64,000 bases of DNA from UBA5794 sp965368815 (GTDB lineage Bacteria; Actinomycetota; Acidimicrobiia; Spongiisociales; UBA5794). The stretch is from assembly GCA_965368815.1 (NCBI GenBank), contig CBDUOH010000001.1, positions 39,685 through 103,684 of the forward strand. The letters run 5' to 3'. Each line of letters starts with the position of its first letter. Within the stretch, counting starts at the first letter, position 1. The notes beneath the pieces were generated by a model. The model did not search any database. It had not been told where the DNA came from and worked only from the letters and a program-made list of their open reading frames with translations. Made by a program: the position numbers and the translations under genes. Of this stretch, positions 35,880 through 45,465 are shown in pieces.

Positions 35880-37756
35880 TGGCCTGCCTCCCCATCAAGG
35901 AGTCGATGGATCTCGGTCTCGATCTCTCTGGCTCTCATCGGTTGTCCCTGGATCCGGTTGAACGATACGGTCGGGATCAGGTACTCGGCTCTGATGAGTC
36001 GCGAAAGCTGTCCCATGTTGATCTCGGGCACGAGGACCGACTTGTACCGGCGCAGGACCTCTTCGAGATTCTTCGGCATCGGGTTGAGGTGCCGCAGGTG
36101 CACGTGGGCCACGGGGCGACCGGCCTTGATCACCCGGTTGACCGCGGTTCGTGCCGCGCCATATGTCGATCCCCAGCTGAGAACCAGAAGCTCGTCGCCT
36201 TCGCCGTGGACGACGACATCGGGTATGTCCTGTGCTATTCGCTTGATCTTCTCCGCACGGGTATGGGTCATCGCCTCGTGGTTGTCGGGATCGTACGAAA
36301 CGTTGCCCGTGGTTGCGTCCTTCTCGAGACCACCGACTCTGTGTTCCAACCCGGGTTGGCCCGGAATCGCCCAAGGTCGCGACATCGTCTCCGGGTCTCG
36401 TAGGTAGGGGAGGAACGGCCCATCCTCCTCGGAGTGGGTCGCATACGGGCGGGAGATGTCCGGCAGGTCGTCGAGGTTGGGCAGTGCCCACGGTTCGGAC
36501 GACGTTGCGATGTAACCATCGGTCAGCAGGATCACAGGAGTCATGTACTTGATGGCGATGCGTGCCGCTTCGAACGCTGCACCGAAGGCATCCGACGGCG
36601 ACGAGGTCGACACGATGGGGAGAGGCGATTCGCCATGTCGTCCGTACATCGCGAACAGGAGGTCGGACTGTTCGACCTTGGTGGGCAACCCCGTCGAAGG
36701 CCCACCTCGCTGGATGTCCACGACGACCATCGGCAGTTCGATCATCAACGCGAGTGACAACGTCTCGGATTTGAGGGCGAGCCCCGGTCCCGAGGTCGTC
36801 GTCACGGCGAGTCTGCCGGTGAACGCGGCCCCGAGGGCGGTCCCGATTCCTGCGATTTCATCCTCTGCCTGGAACGACTTCACACCGAAATTCTTGTGCC
36901 GTGCGAGTTCCTCGAGGATCGTCGTCGCCGGGGTGATCGGGTACGAACCGATGAACAACGGGATGTTGGCCTTGTCCGACGCCGCCATCAGCCCCCATGC
37001 GGTGGCCGTGTTCCCCACGACGTTGGTGTACTCGCCCGGGGGAAGTTCGGCAGGTTTGATCTCGAATGTCTGATGGAACGCTTCGGTCGTTATCCCGAAG
37101 TTGTACCCCGCCTTGAGGGCGGCAGTGTTGGCATTCGTCACCGGTGTGTCGGATCCGAACTTGGTGACGACCCAGTCGATCACAGGATCGAGAGGCCGCT
37201 GGTAGATCCACGACATGAGGCCGAGGGCGAAGAAGTTCTTCGACCGCAGGGTTTCGCGACCTTTCACCCCTGTGTCCTTGACCGCCTCCTTGGTGAGTTC
37301 GTCCATCGGCGCCTGCAGGAACCGATAGGCATCGAGGCTGCCGTCTTCAAGGGGATTCGTGTCGTAGCCGGCCTTGGCGAGGTTGCGTTCCTCGAACGCA
37401 TCACTGTTGACAATCAGCAGACCACCCTTGACCAGGTCGTGGAGGTGAGCTTTGAGCGCAGCCGGGTTCATCGCAACGAGGCAGTCAGGGTTGTCGCCGG
37501 GCGTCAGGATGTCCCAGTCCGCGATGTGGACCTGGAAGGATGAGACGCCTGCGATGGTGCCGGCGGGAGCACGGATCTCTGCCGGGAAGTTCGGAAGGGT
37601 CGCGAGGTCATTGCCGAACAGGGCAGAGCTTGCTGTGAACTGCGTTCCTGCGAGCTGCATTCCGTCACCGGAGTCGCCAGCGAATCGGATGACCACGTCC
37701 TCGATCTGCTCGGGGGCTGGTCGTTCTTCGGTCAGGGTCTCTTCGGACACGGTCAA
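35876..37756 (-). CDS. korA: 2-oxoacid:ferredoxin oxidoreductase gamma-alpha fusion
   Basis: A 626-residue subunit with a gamma domain at ~20-210 (VIRFAGDSGDGMQLAG, PAEIRAPAGTIAGV) fused to the pyrimidine-binding alpha domain (~245-626: GSYPITPATTILEEL, FQAEDEIAGIGTALGA, TTSGPGLALKSE, DIQRGGPSTGLPTK). The gamma-alpha fusion and length match actinobacterial KorA, which works oxygen-tolerantly as an alternative to 2-oxoglutarate dehydrogenase. Coupled to korB. The 95 bases between its start and the amidase stop contain no convincing promoter. Confidence 0.93.
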
Positions 37757-37851
37757 GGCTCCTGGTTGGCAGATGAAGCTCTCGCTTCGGCATGTCTCGG
37801 GACCAACCGATCTACGCGGTCCCGCTGCTCGCTTGCATGGACGTCTACAGC

Positions 37852-39282
37852 TTATTGCACTGCTGGGTCATCGCTGCCATTTCCCGCAAACGCAGGATCG
37901 GCCATCGGAGGAAGCGGCGATCCGAGTATGCCGAGACCTTCGAGCAGCCCAGCTGTCTCGAGGATCACGTTCTCCCGCCACATGGGCGCGATCAGCTGAA
38001 CGGACACCGGCACCCCGGAAGGGCCGATGACCGGGGCTGCGAGAGCAGGCAGACCGATCCGATTGATCGGGGCGGTGAAGCTCGCAAGGAGTTCACGATG
38101 GAAGTATGTGTTCCCGTCGATCTCCATGTCCTCGTCGCCTATCAATTGGCGAAGCCCACCCACCGTCGGGCAGGTCAGGACGTCGATGCCCGACCGTTCG
38201 AGCGCCGCCACCGTGTTGCGGGCGCCCGCGGCCCAGGCTGCGGCCTCGAGGAGATCGTCCACCGTTCCCTGCGAGCATTGGGCGAGCCGCTCCCTGGTCA
38301 GGGGACCGTAGCCTTCGGGATGAGCGGCGAATCGTTCGCCGTGGATGGTGAGGATCTCAAGCCCGGCTGCCTGCGCAAGTCGGGTTGGCGGTGCGAGTGC
38401 GGGTTCATCGATCATCTCGACCGTGCATCCCGCCTGTGCCGCCGCCTCAAGGAAACGGCTGAATCCGTTGTCCACATGCTGGGAGCGAGGCGCGACCTCG
38501 ACCCATTGCCTGACCACACCGATCGTTGTGGCATGCGCCTGACGTCGGTCCGGACGGACCGGATCGGTCGGAACCGACCAGCGGTCTGACGCCTCGTAGC
38601 CGGCCATGGCAAGATACGAAGCCGTGATGTCGGCAACGTTGGTCGCAAGCGGGCCGACCGTGTCGAGTGATGGTGCAAGCGGGTAGACGCCGGTCAACGG
38701 CACCCTTCCGTGGGTCACCTTCAGACCGAAGACGCCACACAGCGCCGCCGGCACGCGTACCGAACCACCGGTATCTGTTCCGATGCCAATCGGGACGACC
38801 CGCGCAGCAACAGCCGCACCGGAGCCCCCCGATGAGCCACCGGCCGATGTGGCAGTGTCCCAGGGGTTGCGGACCGGTCCGAAGAAGTGGTTCTCGCTGG
38901 TGAATCCGAATGCAAACTCGTGGAGTCCGGTCCTGCCGATGATCACCGCACCTGCTGCGCCGAGCCTGCGAACGACAGGCGCGGAATGTTCCGGGACGTC
39001 AGATGGGAGGCCCGACCCCCGTGTGTTGGGGAGACCGGTTTGATCGATGAGGTCCTTCAGTCCGACCGGAACACCGGCAAGGGGACCGGGGTCCTTCCCA
39101 GCGTCCACGAGGCGATCGATGCCCTCGGCGCGAGCCATTGCGCCGGATCGGTCGACCAAGGTGAATGCGTTGAGTTCATCGTGCGAGTCGAGCGCGGATT
39201 CGATGGCGGCTGCGACGATGTCGGTGGCGCGCAGCCTGCCGGAGCGGACCTGTTCGCCGATCGCTGTTGCGCTCTGGGTCAT
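37852..39282 (-). CDS. Amidase-signature hydrolase
   Basis: A 476-residue amidase-signature enzyme with an intact Ser-cisSer-Lys triad: VGLKDLID (Lys ~75), AGGSSGGSGAA (cis-Ser ~148) and GTDTGGSVRVPAALCG (Ser nucleophile ~172). It is related to GatA and AtzF-type amidases, but its isolation from gatB/gatC and C-terminal divergence argue against the tRNA amidotransferase. Substrate unknown. ATG start at 39282, 9 bases before the stop of the lipoprotein gene. Confidence 0.85.
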   Translation of the reverse strand: MTQSATAIGEQVRSGRLRATDIVAAAIESALDSHDELNAFTLVDRSGAMARAEGIDRLVDAGKDPGPLAGVPVGLKDLIDQTGLPNTRGSGLPSDVPEHSAPVVRRLGAAGAVIIGRTGLHEFAFGFTSENHFFGPVRNPWDTATSAGGSSGGSGAAVAARVVPIGIGTDTGGSVRVPAALCGVFGLKVTHGRVPLTGVYPLAPSLDTVGPLATNVADITASYLAMAGYEASDRWSVPTDPVRPDRRQAHATTIGVVRQWVEVAPRSQHVDNGFSRFLEAAAQAGCTVEMIDEPALAPPTRLAQAAGLEILTIHGERFAAHPEGYGPLTRERLAQCSQGTVDDLLEAAAWAAGARNTVAALERSGIDVLTCPTVGGLRQLIGDEDMEIDGNTYFHRELLASFTAPINRIGLPALAAPVIGPSGVPVSVQLIAPMWRENVILETAGLLEGLGILGSPLPPMADPAFAGNGSDDPAVQ

Positions 39283-39291
39283 GGCCGCATG

Positions 39292-40380
39292 TTACGACCA
39301 GCTGACCGTCCCGGTGTCAGGGAAGATGGCGATGAACATCTTCGATGGCGGCAGGAGGATCGGGTTGTCGTCCGCATCGAGGAGGACGAATGGGTCCGTG
39401 GTGCGATCGCGCTGCCATGTTCCTTCGATGACGGTTCCGTTCCGGAACACGCGCGCCGTGCCGGCTCCGACCGTATGGATCGCGGGCACCGAGCTACCGG
39501 AACCCGATGGGCTCGCGGTGTACCTGTCGCCGGTCAGGACCACCACCATGGGGGTGCTGATGATGTCCTCCTCACCGTCCTTGGTCACCCAATTGTGCGG
39601 CGTGTCGGCGTTGAACCGTTCATACACCTCACCGTTCCACACCCAGCGCACAGGTGGCTGCTGGGACCAGTCGAGTGTGATCTCGGTTGCCGTCGCAGTC
39701 GATTCCGTGGGTTCCCAACTGAAAGCGAACACGTTGCCCGGCGAAGCGTCGGGCCAGTTCTTGTCGTCGGCCACGTCGCGGATGAGCGTGGTGCTTGCGT
39801 ACAGGTTGTGGGGGGCGCTGCGGTGGTTCTCACGCCATGTCGTGGCGCCGGTGTCGTACACCATCCGCAGGTTCGCAGCGGTGAAGATGTCCTGGACCCA
39901 GGGCTGGGCCCCGGACACCTGGAATGGTCCGTCGAGGGGCTTGACGATCTCGGCATCCGTCGGTCGGCCTGAGCGCACGGGCCCGACGTATTCGACATCG
40001 TTCGACTGGAACACGGCGAGGAAACGGGTGAGACCGGCTTCGACAAGGATCTCGTACACGATGTCGGCGTCCATGACGCCTGATTGCGGCCGGGCAGCGA
40101 CGGCGTTGTCGATCTTGATCGCAACCGTTCGCCGATCCACGCTCGCGGCGTCCTCCGGTACCAGCCCGTTGACACCCTGTGAGATCTCGGGAAGGGTCGT
40201 GGTCGTGGCTGTTGTGGTGGGTGGTTGGGTTGTCGGGGTCTGTGAGGTCGTCGGGGCGATGGTCGTAACCGGAGCCAAGGTTGTTGTGGTTGTCGAATCG
40301 TCCGAGGCCGACGGGCTGCACGCAGCAGCAGTGAGGGCAAGGACGACCGCAAGAGACATGAGGGTGGTGGTGCGACGCAT
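39292..40380 (-). CDS. DUF3048 lipoprotein (YerB-like)
   Basis: A 362-residue lipoprotein: signal peptide with lipobox LTAAAC (Cys21), a Thr/Pro-rich spacer (~28-65) suited to crossing the wall, then the DUF3048 region (VAIKIDNAVAARPQSGVMDADIVYEILVEAGLTRF; residues split here across a known family signature) and a C-terminal domain ending FIAIFPDTGTVSW. Characterised relatives include B. subtilis YerB. The biochemical role is unknown, probably wall associated. Divergent from the AlkD-like gene with 51 bases between. Confidence 0.82.
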   Translation of the reverse strand: MRRTTTLMSLAVVLALTAAACSPSASDDSTTTTTLAPVTTIAPTTSQTPTTQPPTTTATTTTLPEISQGVNGLVPEDAASVDRRTVAIKIDNAVAARPQSGVMDADIVYEILVEAGLTRFLAVFQSNDVEYVGPVRSGRPTDAEIVKPLDGPFQVSGAQPWVQDIFTAANLRMVYDTGATTWRENHRSAPHNLYASTTLIRDVADDKNWPDASPGNVFAFSWEPTESTATATEITLDWSQQPPVRWVWNGEVYERFNADTPHNWVTKDGEEDIISTPMVVVLTGDRYTASPSGSGSSVPAIHTVGAGTARVFRNGTVIEGTWQRDRTTDPFVLLDADDNPILLPPSKMFIAIFPDTGTVSWS

Positions 40381-40431
40381 CTTGATGAGGTTAGAACCCG
40401 ATCAGAGTATTGGGATATCTATCGTCTGACC

Positions 40432-41112
40432 GTGGAACACGATCCCATCGTTGACGTCGCACGCAGAGAACTCGGGGCCCTGGCGGATCCTGCGAAGGCT
40501 GCGGCGATGGCGGCATACATGAAGACCGACATGCCGTTCTACGGGGTTCAGAAGAAGGGCCGTTCGACGGTCCTGCGTTTGCTGATCCGCTCATTTCCCG
40601 CCCAGGTGCGTGATGTGTACGAATCCAATGTGCTTGCGCTGTGGAGCGAACCCCATCGTGAGGTGAAGTATCTGGCTCTCGGCTACGCGAGAGCGTGGAA
40701 GGCCTTCATCACGATCGAATCCATGGCGATGTATCGGGATCTCATCGTGCAAGGTGCGTGGTGGGACCTCGTTGATGAGGCGGCCGTGCAGCTCGTCGGC
40801 CCGGTCCATCTCGCCGACCCGTCGAAGTCGGAACACCTGGTGCGGTCGTGGATCCGATCGGACGACATGTGGCTTCGCCGCACGAGCATCATCTGCCAGA
40901 TCAAGCACAAGGCTGCGACGGACACCGGGCTGTTGTCCGATGCGTGTCGTTGGAATCTCAGTGACACCGACTTCTTCATTCGCAAGGCCATCGGGTGGGC
41001 GCTCCGCGAATATGCCAAGACCGACCCTCAGTGGGTGCGGACCTTTGTAGCGTCCCACAAGGATGAGATGGCCCCGCTGTCGTTCAGGGAGGCGACGAAG
41101 CACCTGTCCTAA
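40432..41112 (+). CDS. DNA alkylation repair protein, AlkD-like
   Basis: A 226-residue HEAT-like helical protein of the AlkD family of DNA glycosylases that remove bulky alkylated purines without base flipping. MPFYGVQKKGRSTV near residue 35, GAWWDLVDEAA near 104 (Trp and catalytic Asp), WLRRTSIICQ near 143 (Arg) and FIRKAIGWALREYAKTDP near 182 match the conserved AlkD surface. Starts with GTG at 40432; the codons before it contain no alternative. Confidence 0.85.
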   Translation: MEHDPIVDVARRELGALADPAKAAAMAAYMKTDMPFYGVQKKGRSTVLRLLIRSFPAQVRDVYESNVLALWSEPHREVKYLALGYARAWKAFITIESMAMYRDLIVQGAWWDLVDEAAVQLVGPVHLADPSKSEHLVRSWIRSDDMWLRRTSIICQIKHKAATDTGLLSDACRWNLSDTDFFIRKAIGWALREYAKTDPQWVRTFVASHKDEMAPLSFREATKHLS

Positions 41113-41122
41113 TCCGGCTCGT

Positions 41123-42646
41123 TCACCAGGGTTCGCTCATGTCGCGATCGAACGGCCACAGTGGGCGTGTGATTCTCCGGTACGGCAAGCGGGTGAGCTC
41201 GCTGTCACATGGGCCCTCTGTGTCGAGGTCGTAGACGACCGAGGCGATCGGTTCGTACTCGGCGCGGTACGCACCTGCAGATTTCACCTGTACGAGAGCG
41301 AAGTCGCGCGGGTCGAATCCGTGTTGCATGTACGGAAAGAGCTTGCGTCCGTCGGCCTTGAACTCCGTGACGAGGATGGTCGTGTTCTCCACACGCAGCA
41401 CCGCTGTCTTCCCCAGCTCGAACATCGTCGAGGTTCCCGTGTCCGCAATGTCCGCTCGTGGGTCGCCGGGCCTGTGGACCGAGAGGACCTCAGCGGTGAC
41501 AGGAAGCGGCGTATAGAACTCCGTGGTGATCCGCCCTCCCAGTTCGATGTCGATGACCGCCCCCGGACCGGCTGCAATCGCGGCGTCGACACTGACGGGG
41601 TCGGTCACGAGCATGAGGGCACGCACATCGTTGTGCGTTGCCACGATCTCGGCGAGCATCGCAGTGCCATCGCCTGCGGCCCCTGCCGTGGGGGAGTCCG
41701 GTCCGTCGGAGGCGACCACGGGGCCACCGGCGCCGTCGCGGGCCACTGCTTCGGCCAGGACGACGGGTATCGGCGTCTTCACGACGTCATACAGTTCGCG
41801 CTGGTCCCAGAGTTCACGTGCCAAAGTATCGGCTGCTTGCTGGGCCAGTTCCACGTCGCCGTCGGTACTCACCACCGCCGACCAACCGATGTCGGGAACA
41901 TCCATCCACGGCTGCGTGGCGAAGATCGAGATTGCCAGGACACCGGGCGTCTTCTCGAGTTCACGGGCGCGGGCCTGCATTGCTGTGAGCGGACCGAATG
42001 TCGTGTCGTGTGCCTCAGCCGAGGCGATGAGCGGGATCTTGCGCTGCACTGTTGTGGCTCGCGGCCCGCGAGCGCCGCTGATCATGTCGGCGAGTGACTC
42101 CATGAGCCGAGCGCCGGTTTCGACAACGTCGGTGTGGGGGCAGGTCCGGAATCCGACGACGAGGTCGGTTCCTTTTGCCATGCGATCGGTGAAGTGGGCA
42201 TGGAGATCGAGGCTGATTGCGATGGGTACGTCCGGTCCGACAATGGCGCGAACCTGCTCGATCAGTTCTCCTTCGGGGTCATCGTGGCTTGTCGTTGCCA
42301 TCGCCCCGTGCAGATGCAGGTACACACCGTCAACCGGCTTCTGTGCGACCTCCTGTTGGGCCAGCTCAAGCAAGCGGGTGGAGAGTGCGGCGTACGCCTC
42401 GTCCTCCACACGACCACCGGCGCCACCGTGGGCGGTCAACGTGGGTACGAGCTCGATGTTGCGGCGCCGCGCGACCTCGACAGCGCCGATCATGGAGCTT
42501 GTCGGGTCGTCGACGATCGCACGGCCTTCTCCCAACATGGTTCGGCGATACGTATCGAGGTCCACCGTGCCCGGGACGAAACTATTGAGTTCGTGTCGGA
42601 TGCCACCAACGAGGATGCGGGGTCTGTTCAGGGATGAGTCAGTCAT
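41123..42646 (-). CDS. M81 family metallopeptidase (MlrC-like)
   Basis: A 507-residue protein of the M81/MlrC family, whose best-known member acts last in microcystin breakdown; most family members have unknown substrates. Family marks are ILVGGIRHELNSF at the N-terminus (zinc-site residues), GVYLHLHGAM near 110, SLDLHAHFTDRM near 145, RTCPHTDVVETG near 170 and ATQPWMDVPDIGWS near 240. The ATG at 42646 lies just before this homology (MTDSSLNRPRILVGG) with a GGTGG element upstream. Convergent with the AlkD-like gene. Confidence 0.85.
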   Translation of the reverse strand: MTDSSLNRPRILVGGIRHELNSFVPGTVDLDTYRRTMLGEGRAIVDDPTSSMIGAVEVARRRNIELVPTLTAHGGAGGRVEDEAYAALSTRLLELAQQEVAQKPVDGVYLHLHGAMATTSHDDPEGELIEQVRAIVGPDVPIAISLDLHAHFTDRMAKGTDLVVGFRTCPHTDVVETGARLMESLADMISGARGPRATTVQRKIPLIASAEAHDTTFGPLTAMQARARELEKTPGVLAISIFATQPWMDVPDIGWSAVVSTDGDVELAQQAADTLARELWDQRELYDVVKTPIPVVLAEAVARDGAGGPVVASDGPDSPTAGAAGDGTAMLAEIVATHNDVRALMLVTDPVSVDAAIAAGPGAVIDIELGGRITTEFYTPLPVTAEVLSVHRPGDPRADIADTGTSTMFELGKTAVLRVENTTILVTEFKADGRKLFPYMQHGFDPRDFALVQVKSAGAYRAEYEPIASVVYDLDTEGPCDSELTRLPYRRITRPLWPFDRDMSEPW

Positions 42647-42760
42647 GTTCCACCATGAGCCGCAGCGTAGAGGCATGTGTTCGGCAGGTATCAGGCGGGG
42701 ACAATCCACGCTGCGGTGGCGTGGGTGTTGCATCGCTCTTCGGTGCGCGACCCGTTCCGA

Positions 42761-43252
42761 TCAGCTGATGGAACCTACCCGGGACGTCGGCCAGTATCGG
42801 GCCGTGGCGATCCAGCCGATTGCATCGACCCGGACGGGGCCGATCATCCGGCTGTCGGACGAGGACAATCCGCGATTGTCGCCGAGAACCCAGACGTGAT
42901 CGTCCGGGATGCTCCACTCGCCATCGGGTTCGGTGATTCCCTGGGCCCACCGGTCGGCGAGGAGGGCTCCATCGATGGTCACCCGTCCACCATCGACGCC
43001 GACCCGTTCAGAACCGAGACCGATGACTCGTTTGATCAGGGTGCGACCGGTAGCTGCCGGATCAGGGAACGCCACGATGTCGCCGCGATCGGGAGTCCCT
43101 GTCGCTCGTTTGGCGATGATCCAGTCACCTTCCATCAAGGTTGGGGCCATTGACGATTCCCGAACCTCGAATCTGCGCACGACTCCGCGGGCGGCCGCAC
43201 CAGCCACCAACACCGCGCCGACAGCCCCCGCAACCACTCCCCGTTTCCGCAT
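42761..43252 (-). CDS. sodX: Nickel superoxide dismutase maturation protease (S26 family)
   Basis: A 163-residue S26 signal-peptidase-like protein with one N-terminal hydrophobic segment. The catalytic pair is visible: ESSMAPTL (Ser34) and TLIKRVIGL (Lys74), followed by WVLGDNRGLSSSDSRMIGPV. Alone it could be called LepB, but it is small and sits divergently next to sodN, the standard arrangement for SodX, which trims the SodN leader to expose the N-terminal His that binds nickel. ATG 43252 has GGAGG 9 bases upstream; a second ATG 24 bases earlier has none. Confidence 0.82.
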   Translation of the reverse strand: MRKRGVVAGAVGAVLVAGAAARGVVRRFEVRESSMAPTLMEGDWIIAKRATGTPDRGDIVAFPDPAATGRTLIKRVIGLGSERVGVDGGRVTIDGALLADRWAQGITEPDGEWSIPDDHVWVLGDNRGLSSSDSRMIGPVRVDAIGWIATARYWPTSRVGSIS

Positions 43253-43292
43253 CGTCCGTTTCCTCCGCGTTCCCATGATCGGACTGTCCAGC

Positions 43293-43307
43293 GTAAACCA
43301 CGGTTAC
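43293..43307. promoter_or_regulatory. Imperfect palindrome in the sodX-sodN divergent gap
   Basis: GTAAACC-AC-GGTTAC is an imperfect dyad (one extra A in the left arm) about midway between the divergent starts at 43252 and 43352. Its position would allow one regulator, for example a metal-responsive Fur-family protein, to act on both genes. The sequence does not clearly match a known Nur or Zur box, so this is only a candidate. Confidence 0.3.
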
Positions 43308-43351
43308 CACCTTGAGTAGTGTTGATGACGAAACCCGATACGGAGGTACCC

Positions 43352-43780
43352 ATGCGAGTGATTGAGAAGTTGCTGCGTCCCAAGACAGAGGTCCATGCCC
43401 ACTGTGATCTGTTCTGTGGCGTGTATGACCCGGCGCAGGCGATGATCGAAGCGACATCATGCCTGAAGGCTGCCGAGAAATACCACGCCTCCGACGACGA
43501 CGTGTTCCGCGCACGATGCATTGCCATCAAGGAAGAGCGGGCCGAACTCGTCAAGCATCATCTCAACGTGTTGTGGGCTGATTTCTTCAAGCCGCACCAT
43601 GTCGAACAGTTCCCCGGACTCCATGATCTGTTCTGGCGCGCGATCAAGGCTGCAGGTGATGCAAAGAAGTCGATGGACCCAACCGTGTCCCAGGGGATGA
43701 TCGATCTCATCGGTGAGATCAGCGAGATGTTCTGGCAGACGGAAGAATCCAAGGCCACCGGGTTGTATCCGCCGTCCTAG
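43352..43780 (+). CDS. sodN: Nickel superoxide dismutase with variant Ni-hook
   Basis: A 142-residue precursor of the cytoplasmic Ni-containing superoxide dismutase. The leader (residues 1-16, ending EVHA) precedes the Ni-hook HCDLFCGVYDPAQA (His17, Cys18, Cys22). The helical remainder (SCLKAAEKYHASDDD, KHHLNVLWADFFKP) matches the family. The canonical hook is H-C-x-x-P-C-G-x-Y; here the Pro at mature position 5 is Phe while the ligands are kept. Start chosen at 43352 because GGAGG lies 5 bases upstream and gives the usual short leader; two earlier in-frame starts lack such a site. Overlaps murJ by 4 bases, convergently. Confidence 0.93.
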   Translation: MRVIEKLLRPKTEVHAHCDLFCGVYDPAQAMIEATSCLKAAEKYHASDDDVFRARCIAIKEERAELVKHHLNVLWADFFKPHHVEQFPGLHDLFWRAIKAAGDAKKSMDPTVSQGMIDLIGEISEMFWQTEESKATGLYPPS

Positions 43781-45411
43781 ACGTCTGATCGATCGACAAC
43801 CGAGTCCGAACTGAGCGCCGTACTGCGGGTCGTCCGACCTGCCGTGCGGCGTTTCGCGTTGGTCCACAACCAGTCATGGATCGCGCCACCAAGACCGACC
43901 ACGACACCGCCGTACACAAGCCCTCCGAAGATGACGGCGAACAGTGCTGCAATCCACCGTGGTCCTTGGAGTCCGCCGACGATGAACCACGACACACCAA
44001 ACGCACAGAATGATGCAGGCACTGCCAGAGGAATCGACCGTCCAGCCGATCGGACCACACCGACGAGGCCTTCTCGTGCCTCGGTCGGCCGGTACCAGAC
44101 AGCCAACAGGATGAAGGTGTAGAGGCCCAGCGCCAAGACCGAAGCCAGCGCAACGCCTTCGATACCGAAGGCCTCCTGGAACACGAAATAGGTGGGGACG
44201 GCCGCAACGGTGGCCACTGTGCCAACGATGACGGGGGTCCACATCTGGCGGCGAGCGTAGAACGCGCGCGTCACGATCTGGAGGGCGCCCCACACCGGGA
44301 TCGAGAGCGCGTACATGAACAATGCCGACGCCGAAGCATCGGTCGAGGCCTGCTCGAACGCACCGCGCTCGAACAGCAGCCTCATGATCGGATTGGCCAT
44401 GCCCATTGCGACTCCGGCTGCACCGATCGACAGAACCAGGACGTACCGAAGGGCCCGGTTGACGGTCCTGCGCATCGCCTCGTGTCTGCCTTCGGCGAAG
44501 AGTCGGGCCAAGGTCGGGTACGCGGCCACCGCGGCGGCCTGTGCGATCACACCGACCGGGACGAGCATGGTGCGGCGCGCAAACTGGAGCTCTGTCGCCA
44601 CACCGTCGCCGACCATCGCACCGAAGACGGACATGAACGTCTCATCGAGCGCGACAACGGACTGGCCAAGCATCAGGGGGAGAGCGATCGTCAGATAGGT
44701 TCTGACCGCGGGATGCCGCCACGAGCCTGACCACTCGATGCGCATGCCGACCCTCGACGCACCCCAGATCTGCAACGCCAGGTTGCCCACAAGCGCCCCC
44801 GCGAGCGCACCCCAGATGAACCCCGCCGGATCCGCCGTGCCGGTCACCAGTGCATAGCCGACGCCACCGACAATGATGCCGAGGTTGTAGATGATCGGAG
44901 CCAATGTCGGGATACCGAACGACCCCTTCGCGTACTGGACCGCCGTGAACATCGATCCGACGACAAAGGCGAACTGTGCCGGTAGCACGATTCGCGTGAG
45001 GTGGATGGTGGACTCGATCTGGGACGGCTCGAAGTCCGGATACAACGCCTGGACCAGGGTCGGGGTCAGTATCCATGCGATTGCAATGAGGCCGCTGATG
45101 CCGATGGCGAGCCACCGCAGGATCGCTGTGAAGCCGATCCAGGCGCCTGGCTCGTCATCATCGGCGAGATACTTGGCGAAGATCGGGATGAATGTGATCG
45201 TCAGGAACCCGCCGGCGAGCAGATAATTCGCAAAGTCCGGGATGCGGAATGCAGCCACATACTCGTCGGTGACGCCGTCGGCGCCGAGCATCGACGCGAA
45301 CACGATGTCACGGATGATGCCCAATATGCGTGACAGCAGGACACCGCCACCGACAATGAGAGCGGCTGCACCGATGTCACCACGTTTGAGACGCGTCAGA
45401 AAGGTCTGCAC
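43777..45411 (-). CDS. murJ: Lipid II flippase MurJ
   Basis: A 544-residue MATE/MOP-type transporter with about 14 transmembrane helices that flips lipid II across the membrane. GGVLLSRILGIIRDIVFASMLG at the N-terminus (shown here in part), ADGVTDEYVAAFRIPDFANY and GAFEQASTDAS near 365 are typical MurJ segments, including the Arg-rich cavity residues. A short charged C-terminal tail replaces the pseudokinase extension seen in mycobacterial MviN. A GTG start is used. A polysaccharide flippase role cannot be excluded, but the motif set favours MurJ. Confidence 0.88.
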   Translation of the reverse strand: MQTFLTRLKRGDIGAAALIVGGGVLLSRILGIIRDIVFASMLGADGVTDEYVAAFRIPDFANYLLAGGFLTITFIPIFAKYLADDDEPGAWIGFTAILRWLAIGISGLIAIAWILTPTLVQALYPDFEPSQIESTIHLTRIVLPAQFAFVVGSMFTAVQYAKGSFGIPTLAPIIYNLGIIVGGVGYALVTGTADPAGFIWGALAGALVGNLALQIWGASRVGMRIEWSGSWRHPAVRTYLTIALPLMLGQSVVALDETFMSVFGAMVGDGVATELQFARRTMLVPVGVIAQAAAVAAYPTLARLFAEGRHEAMRRTVNRALRYVLVLSIGAAGVAMGMANPIMRLLFERGAFEQASTDASASALFMYALSIPVWGALQIVTRAFYARRQMWTPVIVGTVATVAAVPTYFVFQEAFGIEGVALASVLALGLYTFILLAVWYRPTEAREGLVGVVRSAGRSIPLAVPASFCAFGVSWFIVGGLQGPRWIAALFAVIFGGLVYGGVVVGLGGAIHDWLWTNAKRRTAGRTTRSTALSSDSVVDRSDV

Positions 45412-45465
45412 ACGGGCACGGTACCGGTAGTCGGTCGTTCTCCGAGGGAGCGCACCCGACCTGCC

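Noticed and set aside
40190..40320. Thr/Pro-coding low-complexity stretch as a possible tandem repeat or frameshift
   Set aside because: It is an in-frame spacer directly after a lipobox, common in wall-spanning lipoproteins.
42761..43252. Annotation as general signal peptidase I (LepB)
   Set aside because: The small size and divergent pairing with sodN fit the dedicated maturation protease better.
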